From positions 149,546 through 213,545 of the forward strand of contig NW_003314370.1 in the NCBI RefSeq assembly GCF_000143415.4: a stretch of DNA of 64,000 bases. Direction: 5' to 3'. The translations under genes and the position numbers were made by a program. The notes under the pieces are model-generated. The model saw nothing but the letters and a program-made list of their open reading frames with translations, was not told where the DNA came from and searched no databases. Positions 21,433 through 32,660 of this stretch are shown piece after piece; position 1 is the first letter of the stretch, and every line of letters begins with the position of its first letter. The DNA comes from Selaginella moellendorffii (lineage: Eukaryota; Streptophyta; Lycopodiopsida; Selaginellales; Selaginellaceae).

Positions 21433-21601
21433 TGTGAGGTCTAAGTGTATGGCTATGATGCCATATACTAATATTAGCATGATGGGATTTTGGTAGCTGT
21501 CAAATTGATTTCAATCCAGACTGTATATAAACTATGGTTTTTAGGCTAATTAATATGCATATTTTCTATATGCCTTTTCCACATTCTATGCATTTATATT
21601 A
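21433..21601 (+). repeat. 5' LTR of Ty3/gypsy copy 1
   Basis: About 169 bp, starting TGTGAGG, with the shared blocks 'gatgccatatactaatattagcat', 'ctgtatataaact' (a TATA-like promoter site) and 'ttaatatgcatattttct'. It matches the 3' LTR at 26377-26550 and both LTRs of the second copy. Confidence 0.75.
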
Positions 21602-21889
21602 ATGGAGATGAGAGCACTTTTGATTGTCTCTAAAGAGTGTTTGGATTTGGGATTTTGATTTAGATCTAACTTTTGCATTGTCTAAATTTAGTTTTTTCCA
21701 TTTTCTTTCTTTTGTTCTTTCCATTCAGGATTTTAATTTAAATTTAGCTTTTGCATTGTCTAGATTTCCCTTTCTTTCTAACTTTTTTTCATTTCTTTTC
21801 TTTTGTTCTTTCCTTTTTATTCATCTTCATAGTAGAATAACAATCTCTTCCTCTTTTAACTTTGGAGCAATAGTTGGTGCAATTGCTTG

Positions 21890-24468
21890 ATATTATGTGA
21901 TTGCAATTGAACAACTAAATTCAATTGATGGTAACATTCACGCCATATGGTACAACTTCTTTTGCTCTTGGTGCCAATCCTTGCATTCGGTTGGAGTGGG
22001 AATCTTGGGGATATTGGTTTGATCACTTCATAGTGATTGCTACATATCATTCTTGAGATGATGCTTAACATTTGCATAAGTTTCCCACGTGTTTCTAAAA
22101 CATAATGCTGCAATCGTATAATGGTTTGAGTGTAGCTATTCGTGGGGATTGGAGTATACTCTTGGATGTTTTCAAATGCGCATTTAGATATACCAATGAT
22201 TTTGATGATGCTTTCCAACAATTGCATTGTCTTTGTTAAGGACCATTTAAGTTGGTGATGCAATTTAGTGTTCGTTTCCAAAGCCTCTTACTTCGTGTGG
22301 AGCCAAATATATTGGAGTGGATCAAGCTAAGAATGTTGTGGCTAACATTTCATCAAGATTTTGTAAGACTTGTGCATGCACTTGCTCCAGCCACCCTTGA
22401 CGATACCCTTCATTTGGCACAATGTTATGAGATGTTACTTTTTCCACTTTTCGTTACACATCTTTAAGCTCCACTTCCTATAGGAGATGGTTCTATTCTA
22501 ATAGAGGTTGATGCTACTACTACTCAAGTTCAAGGACATGGATGAGGACGTGGTCGTGGCCGTGATGTTCGCTATTGGGCATGTGATGAAGTTAGTTACA
22601 CTTATCGACATTGTCAGTGTTTTTTGGATTAGTAGCCTCCATTTCTTGGGTGGAGACCTTGGTGTCAAAAATGTCATGTTGATGCTACTGTAATGAAAGG
22701 TCTAGACACTGAGATGCATCCAAAAAAGGAAGAGTCTTATAAATAACAAGTAAACCTTGCGCAAATAAGTTAGTGACTTTTTTATCTTTCTTTTGAGAGT
22801 ATCATCAAAGGGTTCATTTGACACCAGTTCATCCAATGTTTATTTTCCAAGCTTGTTTTTATAACAAGAGGTCTTCTATTATTCTCTCCATGTTGGTTAG
22901 TACAAATTCGAGTTTATCTTCTATTGCTCTATTTGTTGCCACATGTTGCCATTTACATTTATGTTATGAGGCAAAGTCAGTTTTTATTCTTTATGGCAAC
23001 GGTCGTATATATACATGTGCATAGGATGAGGCAAATTTATCTATGCGTATGGGCAATCTCAAGCTTGAGTTGTAGTCATTGCGGGTGGTGCCGAGTCAAG
23101 TTTTTGACCTCATTTTTGGTATGGATTGGTTATAATGCAATAATGCCAAGTGTGACTTTGAGGCTTCTCCCCATTGTCTCATACTTTTTTATATTGCCTC
23201 TATTCCTCTCACTTTCGTACTTCTTTGTTTTTCTATTTACATTTGATTATATTACTTTTGTTTCCCCATTACTTCCTCTTATATTTTTGTCTTATTTCAC
23301 TCTTCCCTTTTTCGATCCCTCTGATAGTTTTTGTGTTGCAGTAGTTAACCGGCTCATGAAGAAGTATATTGATCTTTTTAAATTTGACCTATCGTCTGGA
23401 GCCAAGATTGCCACATGTCATTCAATTTCAACTAGGGATGTCCCTAGTAGGAACTAGTTCCCAATCAATATTTTTATTCATTGTCGATCACCCAAAGAGA
23501 TCAAGATTTTACATGCAAATGTCAAGAAAATATTGGAAAAGGGTGTTATTCAAAAATCATGGAGTCCTTGGGCCTCATCTTGTAATGAAGCTTGATGGGA
23601 GTATTTGTTTTTGCATCAACTATCGTCCATTAAACGAAATGACGATCCCAGATGTGTACCCTTTTCCTCACACTACTGATTTCCTGTATTGTCTGGGGTG
23701 AAGTCGTTAGTTCACCAAACTAGATCTTGCTTCTGGGTACTAACAAGTATCAATGGTCGAAGAAGATATTCCTAAGACTACTTTTGTACACCATTTGGTT
23801 TGTACAAGTTCTTGGTGATGCTGTTTGGTTTGAACAATGCTTTAACAACTTTCTAACAGATGATGGACGAGGTTCTTTGCGATATGCCAGAGGTGACTAC
23901 TGACTTCATTAATGATGTCTTGATCCACTCGGAGGGGATGTAGGAGGAGCACATTCGTGATATTTGTAAAGTGTTGGATTGGCTACATAACGTTAGTTTA
24001 AAGTGAAAGTGGTCGAAGTGTGTGTTTGGGTCCAAGGACACAACTTATCTTGGGTACTGTATTTCTCATGAGGGTTTGCAAGTTGATATTGACAAACTTG
24101 TGGTTGTTGTAAAGTTCTCTACTTCGAAGTATGTGAATGATGTGCAATGCTTCTTGGGCAAAGTGGTAGTATTTCGGTCATTTTGTGGATCATCTTTCTG
24201 ATCGCACTGCACCATTGCGAGCGTTGCTGAAGCCATCAACGTCATCTTTCATTTGGTCTGCAGACTGTGAGTGGGTGTTCATGGATTTTAAAGAGGTATT
24301 GACGACTCCTTTAATTTTGGCATATTCTGGCTACACTTAACCTTTCATTTTGCACATGGATGCTTCTGATATTAGTCTTGAAGGTCTGTTAATGCAAGAG
24401 AGCTCGAGTGTGCTTGGTCAGTGCCATCCCATTGCATATATAAACCGTACATTACAACAAACGGAGGC
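21890..24468 (+). pseudogene. gag and reverse transcriptase remnant, Ty3/gypsy copy 1
   Basis: Collinear with 47440-50020 of the second copy. Pieces of the gag domain (for example QFSVRFQSLLLRVEPN near 22260) and of RT (MKLDGS...CINYRPLNEMTIPDVYPF near 23590; FINDVLIHSEG near 23908; LGYCISHEGLQVDIDKL near 24055) are recognisable. Frames change repeatedly and stops are frequent. Not functional. Confidence 0.75.
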
Positions 24469-25040
24469 AAACTACTCCACGACAGAGAAAGTGTAGCGGA
24501 TCTTATCTTTCTCCCCTTAAGCCAATTGGAAAAGGGGTAATTGGTTAATGAGAGAGCCCTTAATGGCTATTTTATCTCCATTTATCCCCCAAGGTTTTAA
24601 GGATCCACAATGACAGTATATTCAAATCTCATCCCATGATCACCCACCCCCCTCCAAACTACTCAACGACAGAAAAAGTGTAGCGGATCTTATCTTTCTC
24701 CCCTTAAGCCAATTGGAAAAGGGGTAATTGGTTAATGAGAGAGCCCTTAGTGGCTATTTTATCTCTATTTATCCCCCAAGGTTTTAAGGATCCACGATGA
24801 CAGTATATTCAAATCTCATCCTATGATCACCCGTTCCCCCCCGCCCCCCCTAGATGTCAATGTCCTCATTGACTAATGACTAACAACCCTATTGAGGCAA
24901 GGGGAACCAACACCTCCATTTCCGCATTGAATAGAACATTAACTATTGACTAACAACCCTTACCGAGCCAAGGGGAACCAACATATTCAAATCTCATCCC
25001 ATGATCACATACGCTACACTCACCCCCCCTTTTAATAAGG
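24469..25040 (+). repeat. SINE-like insertion with tandem duplication inside the RNase H region
   Basis: Two adjacent copies of about 187 bp (24469-24655 and 24656-24842) each begin with about 24 bases of retrotransposon RNase H sequence (aactactccacgacagag) followed by 'gtagcggatcttatctttctc' and run to 'tcaaatctcatcc(c/t)atgatcaccc'. The second copy continues to about 25040 with two degenerate repeats ending 'aaggggaaccaac'. The family also occurs at 2743-3240. Compared with copy 2 of the retrotransposon, about 380 bases of RNase H and its downstream sequence are missing here. Confidence 0.6.
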
Positions 25041-26376
25041 TTTGCGAGGCTCAAAAGATTGAGCTATGAATTCAAATACTTTGAGATGGATTTGAGAATC
25101 TTGTATCACTTGCTAATGACTTGTCAATCTGGCATTTACATTCTCAATATCACCTTTAACACAACCGTCTTTATTTTGTGAGATGGATCTTGATGATCAT
25201 TTACGGTTGATAGTGCCTTCAATATTTATTTCACGGTTTCTTTATGTTTATTATGATTCTCCTATTCTATGTGGGTATATAAAACATTGTTGTGTGACTA
25301 AGAAGCTACACAAGTCTTTCTATTGGCCAAAGATGTGACATGATATTATCTGGTATGTGCATAACTATATTTGGTACCAATCTCATAATACTCCCCCTCG
25401 CGCTGCGGAAGGACAATTGGAGTCAATTGCAATTTCCCATCCGTTTGAGTTGGTGGCGTTTGATTTTATGGGACATTTTCCACGATCAATTATTGGCAAT
25501 GAGTATGTTATTATTGCTTCTGACTACTTGACTCACTTGGTGGAAGTTGGTGCTTTTGCTAGCGCCTTTGCAACTACTGTTGGGTACTTCCTTCTCAATT
25601 GAGTAATGTTTTAACATTATTATCCAAAGTGGATTCTTTTAGATAATAATCTCGCATTTATGGTTGAGGCTTGGGGATATGCCACACTTTCACAAGTGTT
25701 TATTATCCACAAATAAACGGTTTAGCAGAATGGTTCATTCGGATATTCAAAAGGATGATTATGAAATACATGAACTTTTAACATTTGGATTGGGATGGTT
25801 ATTTGCTATCTCTTCAGTATGCATATATCACAAGGGTGTAGAGTTCTGTTGGTGTTTCACCATATAAACTCTTATATTGTCATAATCCAATATTACCAAC
25901 AGAGTTAGGTTTACCTTTGCAATTACCACGAGTTGCCGATGTTAAATTATGGATCAGTATTTGACGAGTAAGAGTTTGCCAAACACCTAAGCTATATACA
26001 AGTGGGACAACAACAATACTACAACTCCCATCATCATCCATCTATGGAGTACAAAGTGGTAAAGTTAGTGTTAGTCCGTTTTCCCCATCTTACTGTATGT
26101 GGTTTATTTAAAGGGCTTCTTGCTCAGTAGAAAGAATTATATCAGGTGTTACAGCAAGTTGAACTGCAAGTTTTATGAGGTTCAACATAACCTTTAGCAA
26201 GCCAATCCTCCAAAAATTATATATGTATAGCAATTGAAATTCTTTGTACAAAGAGATCAAGAACAACTGATACCACTTATAAATTCACCAATGCCTCCTC
26301 TTAATATTCATCTAGATCCTGACCCATCTACAAAAGAACTCTAATGGTCTTCCATTATTCCGAAAAGAGGGGATGA
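25041..26376 (+). pseudogene. Integrase remnant, Ty3/gypsy copy 1
   Basis: Collinear with 50400-51776 of copy 2. The integrase zinc-finger part (HKSFYWPKM after a shift, near 25310), the core start (ESIAISHPFELVAFDFMGHFPRS, near 25420, and SDYLTHLVEVGAF) and later parts (near 25670-25860) remain. Frameshifts separate them. Not functional. Confidence 0.7.
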
Positions 26377-26550
26377 TGTGAGGTCTAAATGTACAGCTAC
26401 GATGCCATATACTAATATTAGCATAGTGGGATTTTTGTAACTGTGAGATTAGTTTTAATCTGGACTACTTGCTCGTGTGTATAAATTAGGATTTTTGGGC
26501 TAATTGATATGCACATTTTCTGTATTCCCTTTCCACATTCCATGCACTCA
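26377..26550 (+). repeat. 3' LTR of Ty3/gypsy copy 1
   Basis: Starts TGTGAGGTCTAAATG directly after the purine-rich tract and ends near CATGCACTCA. It matches 21433-21601 with scattered substitutions. Confidence 0.75.
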
Positions 26551-27260
26551 TAGTTTATAATTATAAAATTTTATTTAATCAATTGAATTAATAAGTAAGA
26601 ATAACACTACTATTAAGTAAACCAAGCATTGTTATATATAACACATAGCAAATTATTAATTCAATTGATCAAATAAAAATTTATAATTATAAACATGTTT
26701 ATAATTTATAAATAAAAGATTAATTTTATTGTATATCAACCATTAGATGGTAGAATAAAAAAGAATATATTAAAAAGTGTTTAAGAAAGTTTATAAATTA
26801 TAAATATATTTATAAATAATGTTTGGTTTGCTTTATAGTAATATTATTCTTACTTGTTAATCCAATTGATCAAATAAAAGTTTATAATTATAAATATGTT
26901 TATAATTTATAAACACAAGATTAAGCTTATTGCATATCAACCATTAACTGGTAGAATAAAAAATAATATACTAGAAAGTGTTTAAGAAAATTTATAAATT
27001 ATAAAGATGTTTATAACTTTTAAATAGAAAACTAATCTAAATGAATAACAACTGTTAAATGGTAAAATATTCTAAAATATTCAAATATATTCTAGATATA
27101 TATCTACTACCATCCTATAGGTATGCTTAAGCAAACCAATATTATAAATATAAGATTAATCTAAATGAATAATAATAGTTAGATGGTAGAATATTTTAGA
27201 ATATTCAAATATATTTTAAATATATTCACTCTTACAAGTTTGCTTCAGCAAATAAAAAAT
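26551..27260. repeat. Cluster of MITE-like repeat copies, partly inverted
   Basis: Begins with the right-hand remainder of the repeat split by the retrotransposon ('ttaataagtaagaataacac'), followed by inverted copies: 'atcaaccattagatggtagaata' at about 26735 and 'atcaaccattaactggtagaata' at about 26935 are reverse complements of the block in the 19-kb copy. 'ggtatgcttaagcaaacc' at about 27119 is one base off the palindrome. The array ends about 100 bases before the PORR gene. Confidence 0.5.
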
Positions 27261-27353
27261 TAGATTAAATATAAAAGAAATTGCAAACAAAAACTTATAT
27301 ACAAAAGCATATTTCTCTAAAGCACTCAGAACGAGGTTTAGGGTTTATGTGCA

Positions 27354-28613
27354 ATGCGGGGATGCGTTCTTCTCAGGTACTCCGACGCCAATGCGCACAA
27401 GAGGATCTCTCTCCAGCGCCGCTGGACGAGCAGGGCCACCAGGATCGTCACCGTCATGGCGCCAGCGCCGCCGGGGGTGCTGATGCCCCGGCCGCGATTC
27501 AACCAGTACCTTGACGGGATCGTGAGGCGCGAGGCCAAACTCCGATTTGCCGATCGGATGAAGAACACGCTGCTGTCGCAGCCAGATTGGACCGCGCTGG
27601 CGATGGATATCCAGAAGAACCGCGGCGATTACCTGGGGAAGCTCAGGGTCACGCACTTCGTGAGGAATTTCCCCTACGTTTTTGAGTTCGCGCACGGCGA
27701 GGATCGATCGAAGTGGCTCCGCTTCACGGGCGCTGCCAAGAAGCTGATGAAGGCGCATCAATCGTTCAAGGAGAGGAAGCAGAGGTCCGAGGCGGTGGAA
27801 TCCGTGACAAAGCTGCTCATGCTGGCGAAGAACAGGAGGATTCCAGTGCTGGAGCTGGCGAAGATGGCGAAGTACTTTGGATTTCCAGCCGACTACGAGA
27901 CCAAGATCTTCTACAGCAATCCAACGTACTTCCGCCCCGTGGAGACGAAGAGAGCTCGCTGCCTGGAGCTCTCGCAGTGGTATCCAGAGCTCGCGGTCAC
28001 TGCTCGAGAGAGGTGGATCGCCGAGGCTGGGATAAAAAATCCTTACGAGTTTCCAGTACCAGTGGAAGTTGACGGTGGCAAAGTCGATCGAGAGGAGATC
28101 AAGGCCTACTTCGATGCTCTCCAGGAAGCGCCGTTTCCATCACCTTACGACGACGCTGTAGACGTGGTGCCCGGCTCGGCCAGCGAGAGGAAGCGGACGC
28201 TGGCAACTTATCACGAGATTCTCAGCCTGACCATCGAGAAGCGGATTTTGCTCCACACTTTCCATGGTTTGGGAGAGTACTTGGGGCTGCCCGAGGGTCA
28301 TCTCGAGTACTTTCGCAGCAACGAGCCTATCTTCTACGTCTCTCACGCCGGCTCGCGTCCGTGGGTGTTTCTCCGGGAGAGTTACGACACGGGGCCGAGG
28401 GAGAGACACCCGCTGCTGGTTTTCAAGGAGCGTTTCTTCGCGATGTGCATGTGTGTCAAGGAAGAGAAGTTCAACCAGATCCATCAGAGGAAGGGAGCTG
28501 CGGAATACGACACGGACGATTCGGACATAGAACTGTTGGGTGATGAAGACAACGGGCCACGCCGGCCGGTTCCTCTTGACGACTTCGACGTTGATGGCTG
28601 GTGCATGGCTTGA
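27354..28613 (+). CDS. PORR-domain organelle RNA-binding protein (WTF1/RPD1 type)
   Basis: A single-exon frame of 419 codons. The start is basic and serine/arginine-rich (LLRYSDANAHKRISLQRRW), fitting an organelle presequence. The Plant Organelle RNA Recognition domain then runs from about residue 50 to 375, with characteristic blocks: YLDGIVRREAKLRF, RVTHFVRNFPYVFE, DYETKIFYSNPTYF, LELSQWYPELAV, then EKRILLHTFHGLGEYLGLP and EYFRSNEPIFYVSHAGSR. The tail is acidic (YDTDDSDIELLGDED). Family members bind group II introns and promote their splicing in plastids or mitochondria. Lack of introns is usual. The first ATG lies just after a 'tttagggttt' leader motif. Which organelle is uncertain; the start looks slightly more mitochondrial. 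Confidence 0.92.
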   Translation: MRGCVLLRYSDANAHKRISLQRRWTSRATRIVTVMAPAPPGVLMPRPRFNQYLDGIVRREAKLRFADRMKNTLLSQPDWTALAMDIQKNRGDYLGKLRVTHFVRNFPYVFEFAHGEDRSKWLRFTGAAKKLMKAHQSFKERKQRSEAVESVTKLLMLAKNRRIPVLELAKMAKYFGFPADYETKIFYSNPTYFRPVETKRARCLELSQWYPELAVTARERWIAEAGIKNPYEFPVPVEVDGGKVDREEIKAYFDALQEAPFPSPYDDAVDVVPGSASERKRTLATYHEILSLTIEKRILLHTFHGLGEYLGLPEGHLEYFRSNEPIFYVSHAGSRPWVFLRESYDTGPRERHPLLVFKERFFAMCMCVKEEKFNQIHQRKGAAEYDTDDSDIELLGDEDNGPRRPVPLDDFDVDGWCMA

Positions 28614-29107
28614 TGCAATCGAAGTAAGGTCCATTACACTTTTGATTTTTCAGAAGCTGACGTGTGTATTCGTTGTACCCTGAAGACGGCGAATGCGATA
28701 CTTTGTCTTCTTAGAATCGGGAATTTCGAGTACGAAGCTTCAACCGCCACTATCCAACTGACGTTGGCGCACAATGAAATCATATACACTCCGATCGGGG
28801 ATTGTTTCTGCACCTTCGGCCGCCAGAGATTCTAGTCGATAATGGCCGAGAAGGAATCTGCTGTACCACAACAAAGGTTTGACTATCGTTTGAGTTTTTC
28901 TTCCTATTTGCTGCTTTTGACTAAATCAGAGGATGTTGTGGCATGGAGATGCCACCACTTCCAAATTTGAGGTAAGGCTGTCGTCATAAGCTCCTCGCCT
29001 AAGTTTGGATTTTTGTTAGTGGTCAGCGAGTATAAAAACCAAGCACGGCACTGTAAAGGCGCGTTTCTTCTTTCCCATTTTTAGTGTCCCATCTCTGAGG
29101 GCCGCAA
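28614..29107. other. Intergenic/leader region before the PHO1-type gene
   Basis: Contains the 3' flank of the PORR gene and the probable promoter and leader of the SPX-EXS gene. A short spliced ORF (28842-28975) is described separately; nothing else is supported. Confidence 0.45.
28842..28975 (+). CDS. Possible spliced upstream ORF of the PHO1-type gene
   Basis: ATG at 28842, exon to 28876, a 53-base GT-AG intron, then exon from 28930 to the stop at 28973-28975, giving 26 residues (begins MAEKESAVPQQR). It ends 132 bases before the main ATG in the presumed leader. Regulation of PHO1 translation by upstream ORFs is known in plants; whether this is one is inference. It may be chance. Confidence 0.25.
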
Positions 29108-31840
29108 ATGAAGTTTCAGAAGCACCTCGAATGGCATCGAGTTCCAGATTGGCGCGATTCATATTTCAACTACAAGCAGCTCAAGAAAGATCTAAAGAAA
29201 GTCAAGCACGATCATCAAGCTGCCACGAGGGTAAAGATTGATGTTGATACAGTAAACAGGATTCAAGAGCTAGGGAGCCTGTTTGGAGAGTCGTGGCGTT
29301 CTCCTAGTCAGGGCTCGAGGCTGAGGAGTTTATTTGGAAACTCATCGGTTGCCGACGGCTGGGTCGAAGAAAGCAACGATTTCATGGTAATTTATTTACT
29401 CGTTCTTTTGTTTCTGAGATTGTAATTCTTGTTCCAGGTAGTACACAAGAAAAGCCTTCGGACTTATGTGCAGGACGAGGTTGTGTACGAGACTGAGCTG
29501 CGTGGACCTTCCTCCGATGCGGAATATGTGAGACTGTTTTTTGCGAAGCTGGACTCTCAACTCAACAACATTAACTATTTCTACAAGCATAAAGAGAACG
29601 AGTATGTCTCTCATGCTCGACAGCTACAAAGTCAGCTTGAGCTTCTCTTTGAAAATCAGGGATCCTCCAAAGGTTACGTCTTTCAGGTGCTTTTTATGGG
29701 TTTGACGTGGACTTTACATCCTTCAGATGGCGGTGAGGCCTTTGCGGGAACAAATCCTGCTCAGGCGGCGAAGCTTTTGCGAGCTGGATTTATCGAGTTT
29801 TATAGAAGCCTTGGCCATCTCAAGAATTATTGCGCACTAAACAGAATGGCTTTCGGCAAAATTCTGAAAAAACACGATAAGGTTATTATGCCAAAGTCTT
29901 CTTCGTTGTGCCTGAATTGCGTTTGGTCTTTGTTTTTTCCAGGTTACAGGCAAATGTGCGTCAGAAACATATCTGCGAGCTGTTAATATGTCGCATTTCT
30001 CAACTTCTGATAAGGTGTGGAAATTATAAGTTATAACTGGTGTAACTCACGCAATTGTGTTCATGGTTGCAGATACTCCGAATGATGGAACAAGTGATGT
30101 CCATGTTTACAGACTATTTTCTAAAAGGAAATCGAAGGAAGGCTTTAGCCTGTATGCAACCGATGAGGCAACCATCCTCGAATCTAAACTTCGTTCTTGG
30201 TTGGAAAGCTGCATATATACAGTGGCTATTGTTTCTCACCTGTCAAACTTTTCCAGGGCTATTCACGGGCTGTTCTTGCAGCCTTATCGTCACGTTCGTT
30301 CTACTCCTGACACTACCACACAACCACAAGTTTCCTAGCGTCCAAATTGCCTTCCCAATGTTCAGGTAGCTTTGCAACGTTTACATGCTGATACACTCCG
30401 TTTGTTCTACTTGGCAGCACACTTGTATTGTTCTTGCTACACATGTATGTGTATGCTTGCAACATCTACATTTGGAGAAAATCCAGGATCAACTATGCAT
30501 ATATTTTCGAGTTTGAACCTCGGTCGCAGCTTAAATATCAAGACGTGCTGCTTCTGAGCACGTTGATCACAATGCTTTTGATTGCGGCCATGGTTTTTTA
30601 TCTTGTTCTGTATACGATCCCCACTACGTCAGACAAGTTTCGTGAGTTTGTTCCGCTCGGAGCTCTTTTGGTAAGAACTATTCCGTCTTTGCCTTCACTA
30701 ATCTGGTTCGCTCCATAAGCAGGTGTGGATCGGAGTTCTCGTTCTTCCTTTCAATGTCTTTTACAAACCGGCAAGGTCGGGTCTTTTCTATTCTCTCTTG
30801 CGGATCATGTTTGCACCTCTATTCAAGGTTCGACTTGTCCAATGATAAATTCCAGTCTCTTAACTAGTGGATGGGGAATTTCAGGTTGAGCTTGCGGATT
30901 TCTTCCTTGCGGACCAACTTACAAGCCAGGTGTGCGACTCTGCTCATCGAAAACATAACCGCTTGCCTTTCTTTGTAGGTCACTGCTCTAAAGAACCTCG
31001 GGTTTACTCTCTGCTACTACGGTGGAAACAACTACGAATCCAGCAATGGAGAGTCTTGCACCTCCAAGTTTGCGCTGCAGTACCCTCTCGTGCTGATAGC
31101 ATACTGGTGGCGTCTTATGCAGGTAATCTTCCCCGTCTTTAAAAGAAAGTGAGCGCTCTCAAAGTTCTCGATTTCAGAGCTTGAGAAGATGGGTGGACCT
31201 GCGGGATCCCGTTCATCTTGCAAACGCCGGCAAGTACCTGAGCGCTATGGTTGCGATGGTTATTAAAATCACGTACAAGTGGAGTGGAACAGCGGCATGG
31301 AAATCCATGTTTGTGCTGTCTTCGCTCTGTGCTACTGCTTATCAGCTCTACTGGGACCTTGTCATGGACTGGGGGCTTTTACAAAAAAAGGCATCGAACC
31401 GGTGGCTTCGGGACAAGCTCATGTTTGAGCGCAAGTCACTCTACTACAGTTGCATGGTAAGAATTTTTCGTTGTTGTGATCTTAGCTTTAACTGTGGTTT
31501 TGCACACACAGCTTATAAACACATTGCTCAGGTTGCTGTGGTTATTCTCGCTATTCCACCTGGAGTTGGGTGCGACTAAAAGCTTCGGTTTGGAATTCAT
31601 CTTGGCAGCCTTTGAGATTTGTAGGCGGGGAATGTGGAACGTATTCCGGTAAGTATTTTATTAACTTATTTGAGTTTACTTATTTGATTTCTCTGTGATC
31701 AAAGCTTGGAGAACGAGCATGTGAACAACGTGGGTAAATACCGAGCAATCAAAGTAGTTCCACTGCCATTTGAAGAAAAGGACTACGCATATGTTAGTAG
31801 CCCCGAAACGAGCTCCGCGAGAGTGGTGAAAGACGCATAG
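29108..31840 (+). CDS. PHO1-type SPX-EXS phosphate exporter
   Basis: Multi-exon gene with about ten short introns. The N-terminal SPX domain starts [33 protein letters not shown]-like (the family's opening, with the lysines that bind inositol pyrophosphates) and continues through [38 protein letters not shown] and [11 protein letters not shown]. Membrane helices follow, and then the EXS domain: [80 protein letters not shown] and [24 protein letters not shown]1 proteins export phosphate, mainly from root stele cells to xylem, via Golgi/endomembranes. The stop at 31838-31840 lies a few bases from a DHQS fragment on the other strand. Exon joins in the 30.3-30.4 kb membrane region are the least certain. 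Confidence 0.9.
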
Positions 31841-31845
31841 CTTAG

Positions 31846-32484
31846 AAGCTTGATGCAATTTCCAAGCTCGCCTTTGAGTTGTATAAGTCTCAAATCCCCG
31901 TTCACAACCATCTTCTCTAGCAGTAGGAAAGAAGAAAACCATGTTTCTTGCTCTACTCTAGGAAAACGAAGCTCCAGAAACTTTTCGACTGTCATTGTGC
32001 TGGGGGGGTGCAACTGGAACTTTCACGCTCTATCAAATTTAAGATCCGAGGCCGAAGAGAAGTCTCTATCCATCAGCCATTAGGAAGCAAAAATTCGAAG
32101 TTTTGGCACTTACAGTTCCAGCAGCTACGGCTTCTCCGTGCAGCCAACCTCCGTAGCCAATTCCTGTTTCTATAGCCTAGAAGCATCGACTGGAAAAGAA
32201 AAAGAAAATTTAGGGAGAGAGAGCTTACATGTCCAAACATATGCCCAAGATTTAGCTTCCTTCCCGTCAAGCGATACAACCTCTGCCTTGTTCTCACAAG
32301 AACGCTTGATGGCATAAGCAAGAGCATCCGGGTCCCTGATAATTTGAATGTCACGAACGAGCGAGCCAATCGAAAACAAAGTCACCTGGAAGTGTGCTAA
32401 TCCGTGTCGATAAGCTGGTAAAATGCACCAAAGGGATGATTCACACTGACTGGTCTTCCAAACTGGGAAAAAGGATCGTTCCAC
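31846..32484 (-). pseudogene. Truncated dehydroquinate synthase copy 1
   Basis: Minus-strand pieces match the 3' half of the DHQS gene at 36396-38157: [24 protein letters not shown] at about 32330-32260, the [11 protein letters not shown] exon in degraded form near 32150, [10 protein letters not shown] near 32000 and [15 protein letters not shown] near 31890. Upstream exons (transit peptide and NAD-binding half) are absent and the KTGVNHP exon is scrambled near 32440. Substitutions and lost sites make it non-functional. It lies tail-to-tail with the intact PHO1 gene, the same arrangement seen for the PHO1 exon fragment and intact DHQS at 36.2-36.4 kb. Confidence 0.75.
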
Positions 32485-32515
32485 AAACTGTTCAACTATT
32501 TGGTACTTCCAACGT

Positions 32516-32660
32516 TCATCGATGAACGTGAAGTTGTCAGGAGTCGGCCAGCATCCTAGGCGCTATACATCGTCATAATGCAATTGCTAACTATCAAGTG
32601 TGAGTGGTAGCCACACAAGATAGAGCAAGCATTGAGGATAGTGGCCTTGTCCAGTGTGTC
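32516..32660 (-). pseudogene. PPR gene fragment fused to DHQS copy 1
   Basis: Minus-strand sequence matching two separated parts of the 1067-aa PPR gene: 'gatgaacgtgaa(g/c)ttgtcagg' with 'ggccagcatcct' (compare 39823-39870), then 'gctatacatcgtcat' to 'gtagccacac' (compare 40000-40055), and a last scrap near 32640. The order relative to the DHQS fragment is the same as in the intact locus with sequence deleted in between. Confidence 0.6.

Larger units (their letters stand above)
21433..26550 (+). mobile_element. Degenerate Ty3/gypsy LTR retrotransposon, copy 1
   Basis: Bounded by two LTRs of about 170 bp (21433-21601 and 26377-26550), both starting TGTGAGGTCTAA. A purine-rich tract (gaaaagaggggatga) sits immediately before the 3' LTR. 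The interior is collinear with the better preserved copy at 46967-51944: gag, reverse transcriptase, RNase H start, then an insertion at 24469-25040, then integrase. Stop codons and frameshifts are dense, so the element cannot be autonomous. Divergence between the two LTRs is visible by eye (roughly 15-20%), so the insertion is old. A partial GTTT repeat flanks it, a possible remnant of a target-site duplication. Confidence 0.8.

Noticed and set aside
24469-24842. Tandem 187-bp units as a CRISPR array or satellite
   Set aside because: Only two units, and they include retrotransposon sequence; explained by an insertion and duplication in a plant genome.
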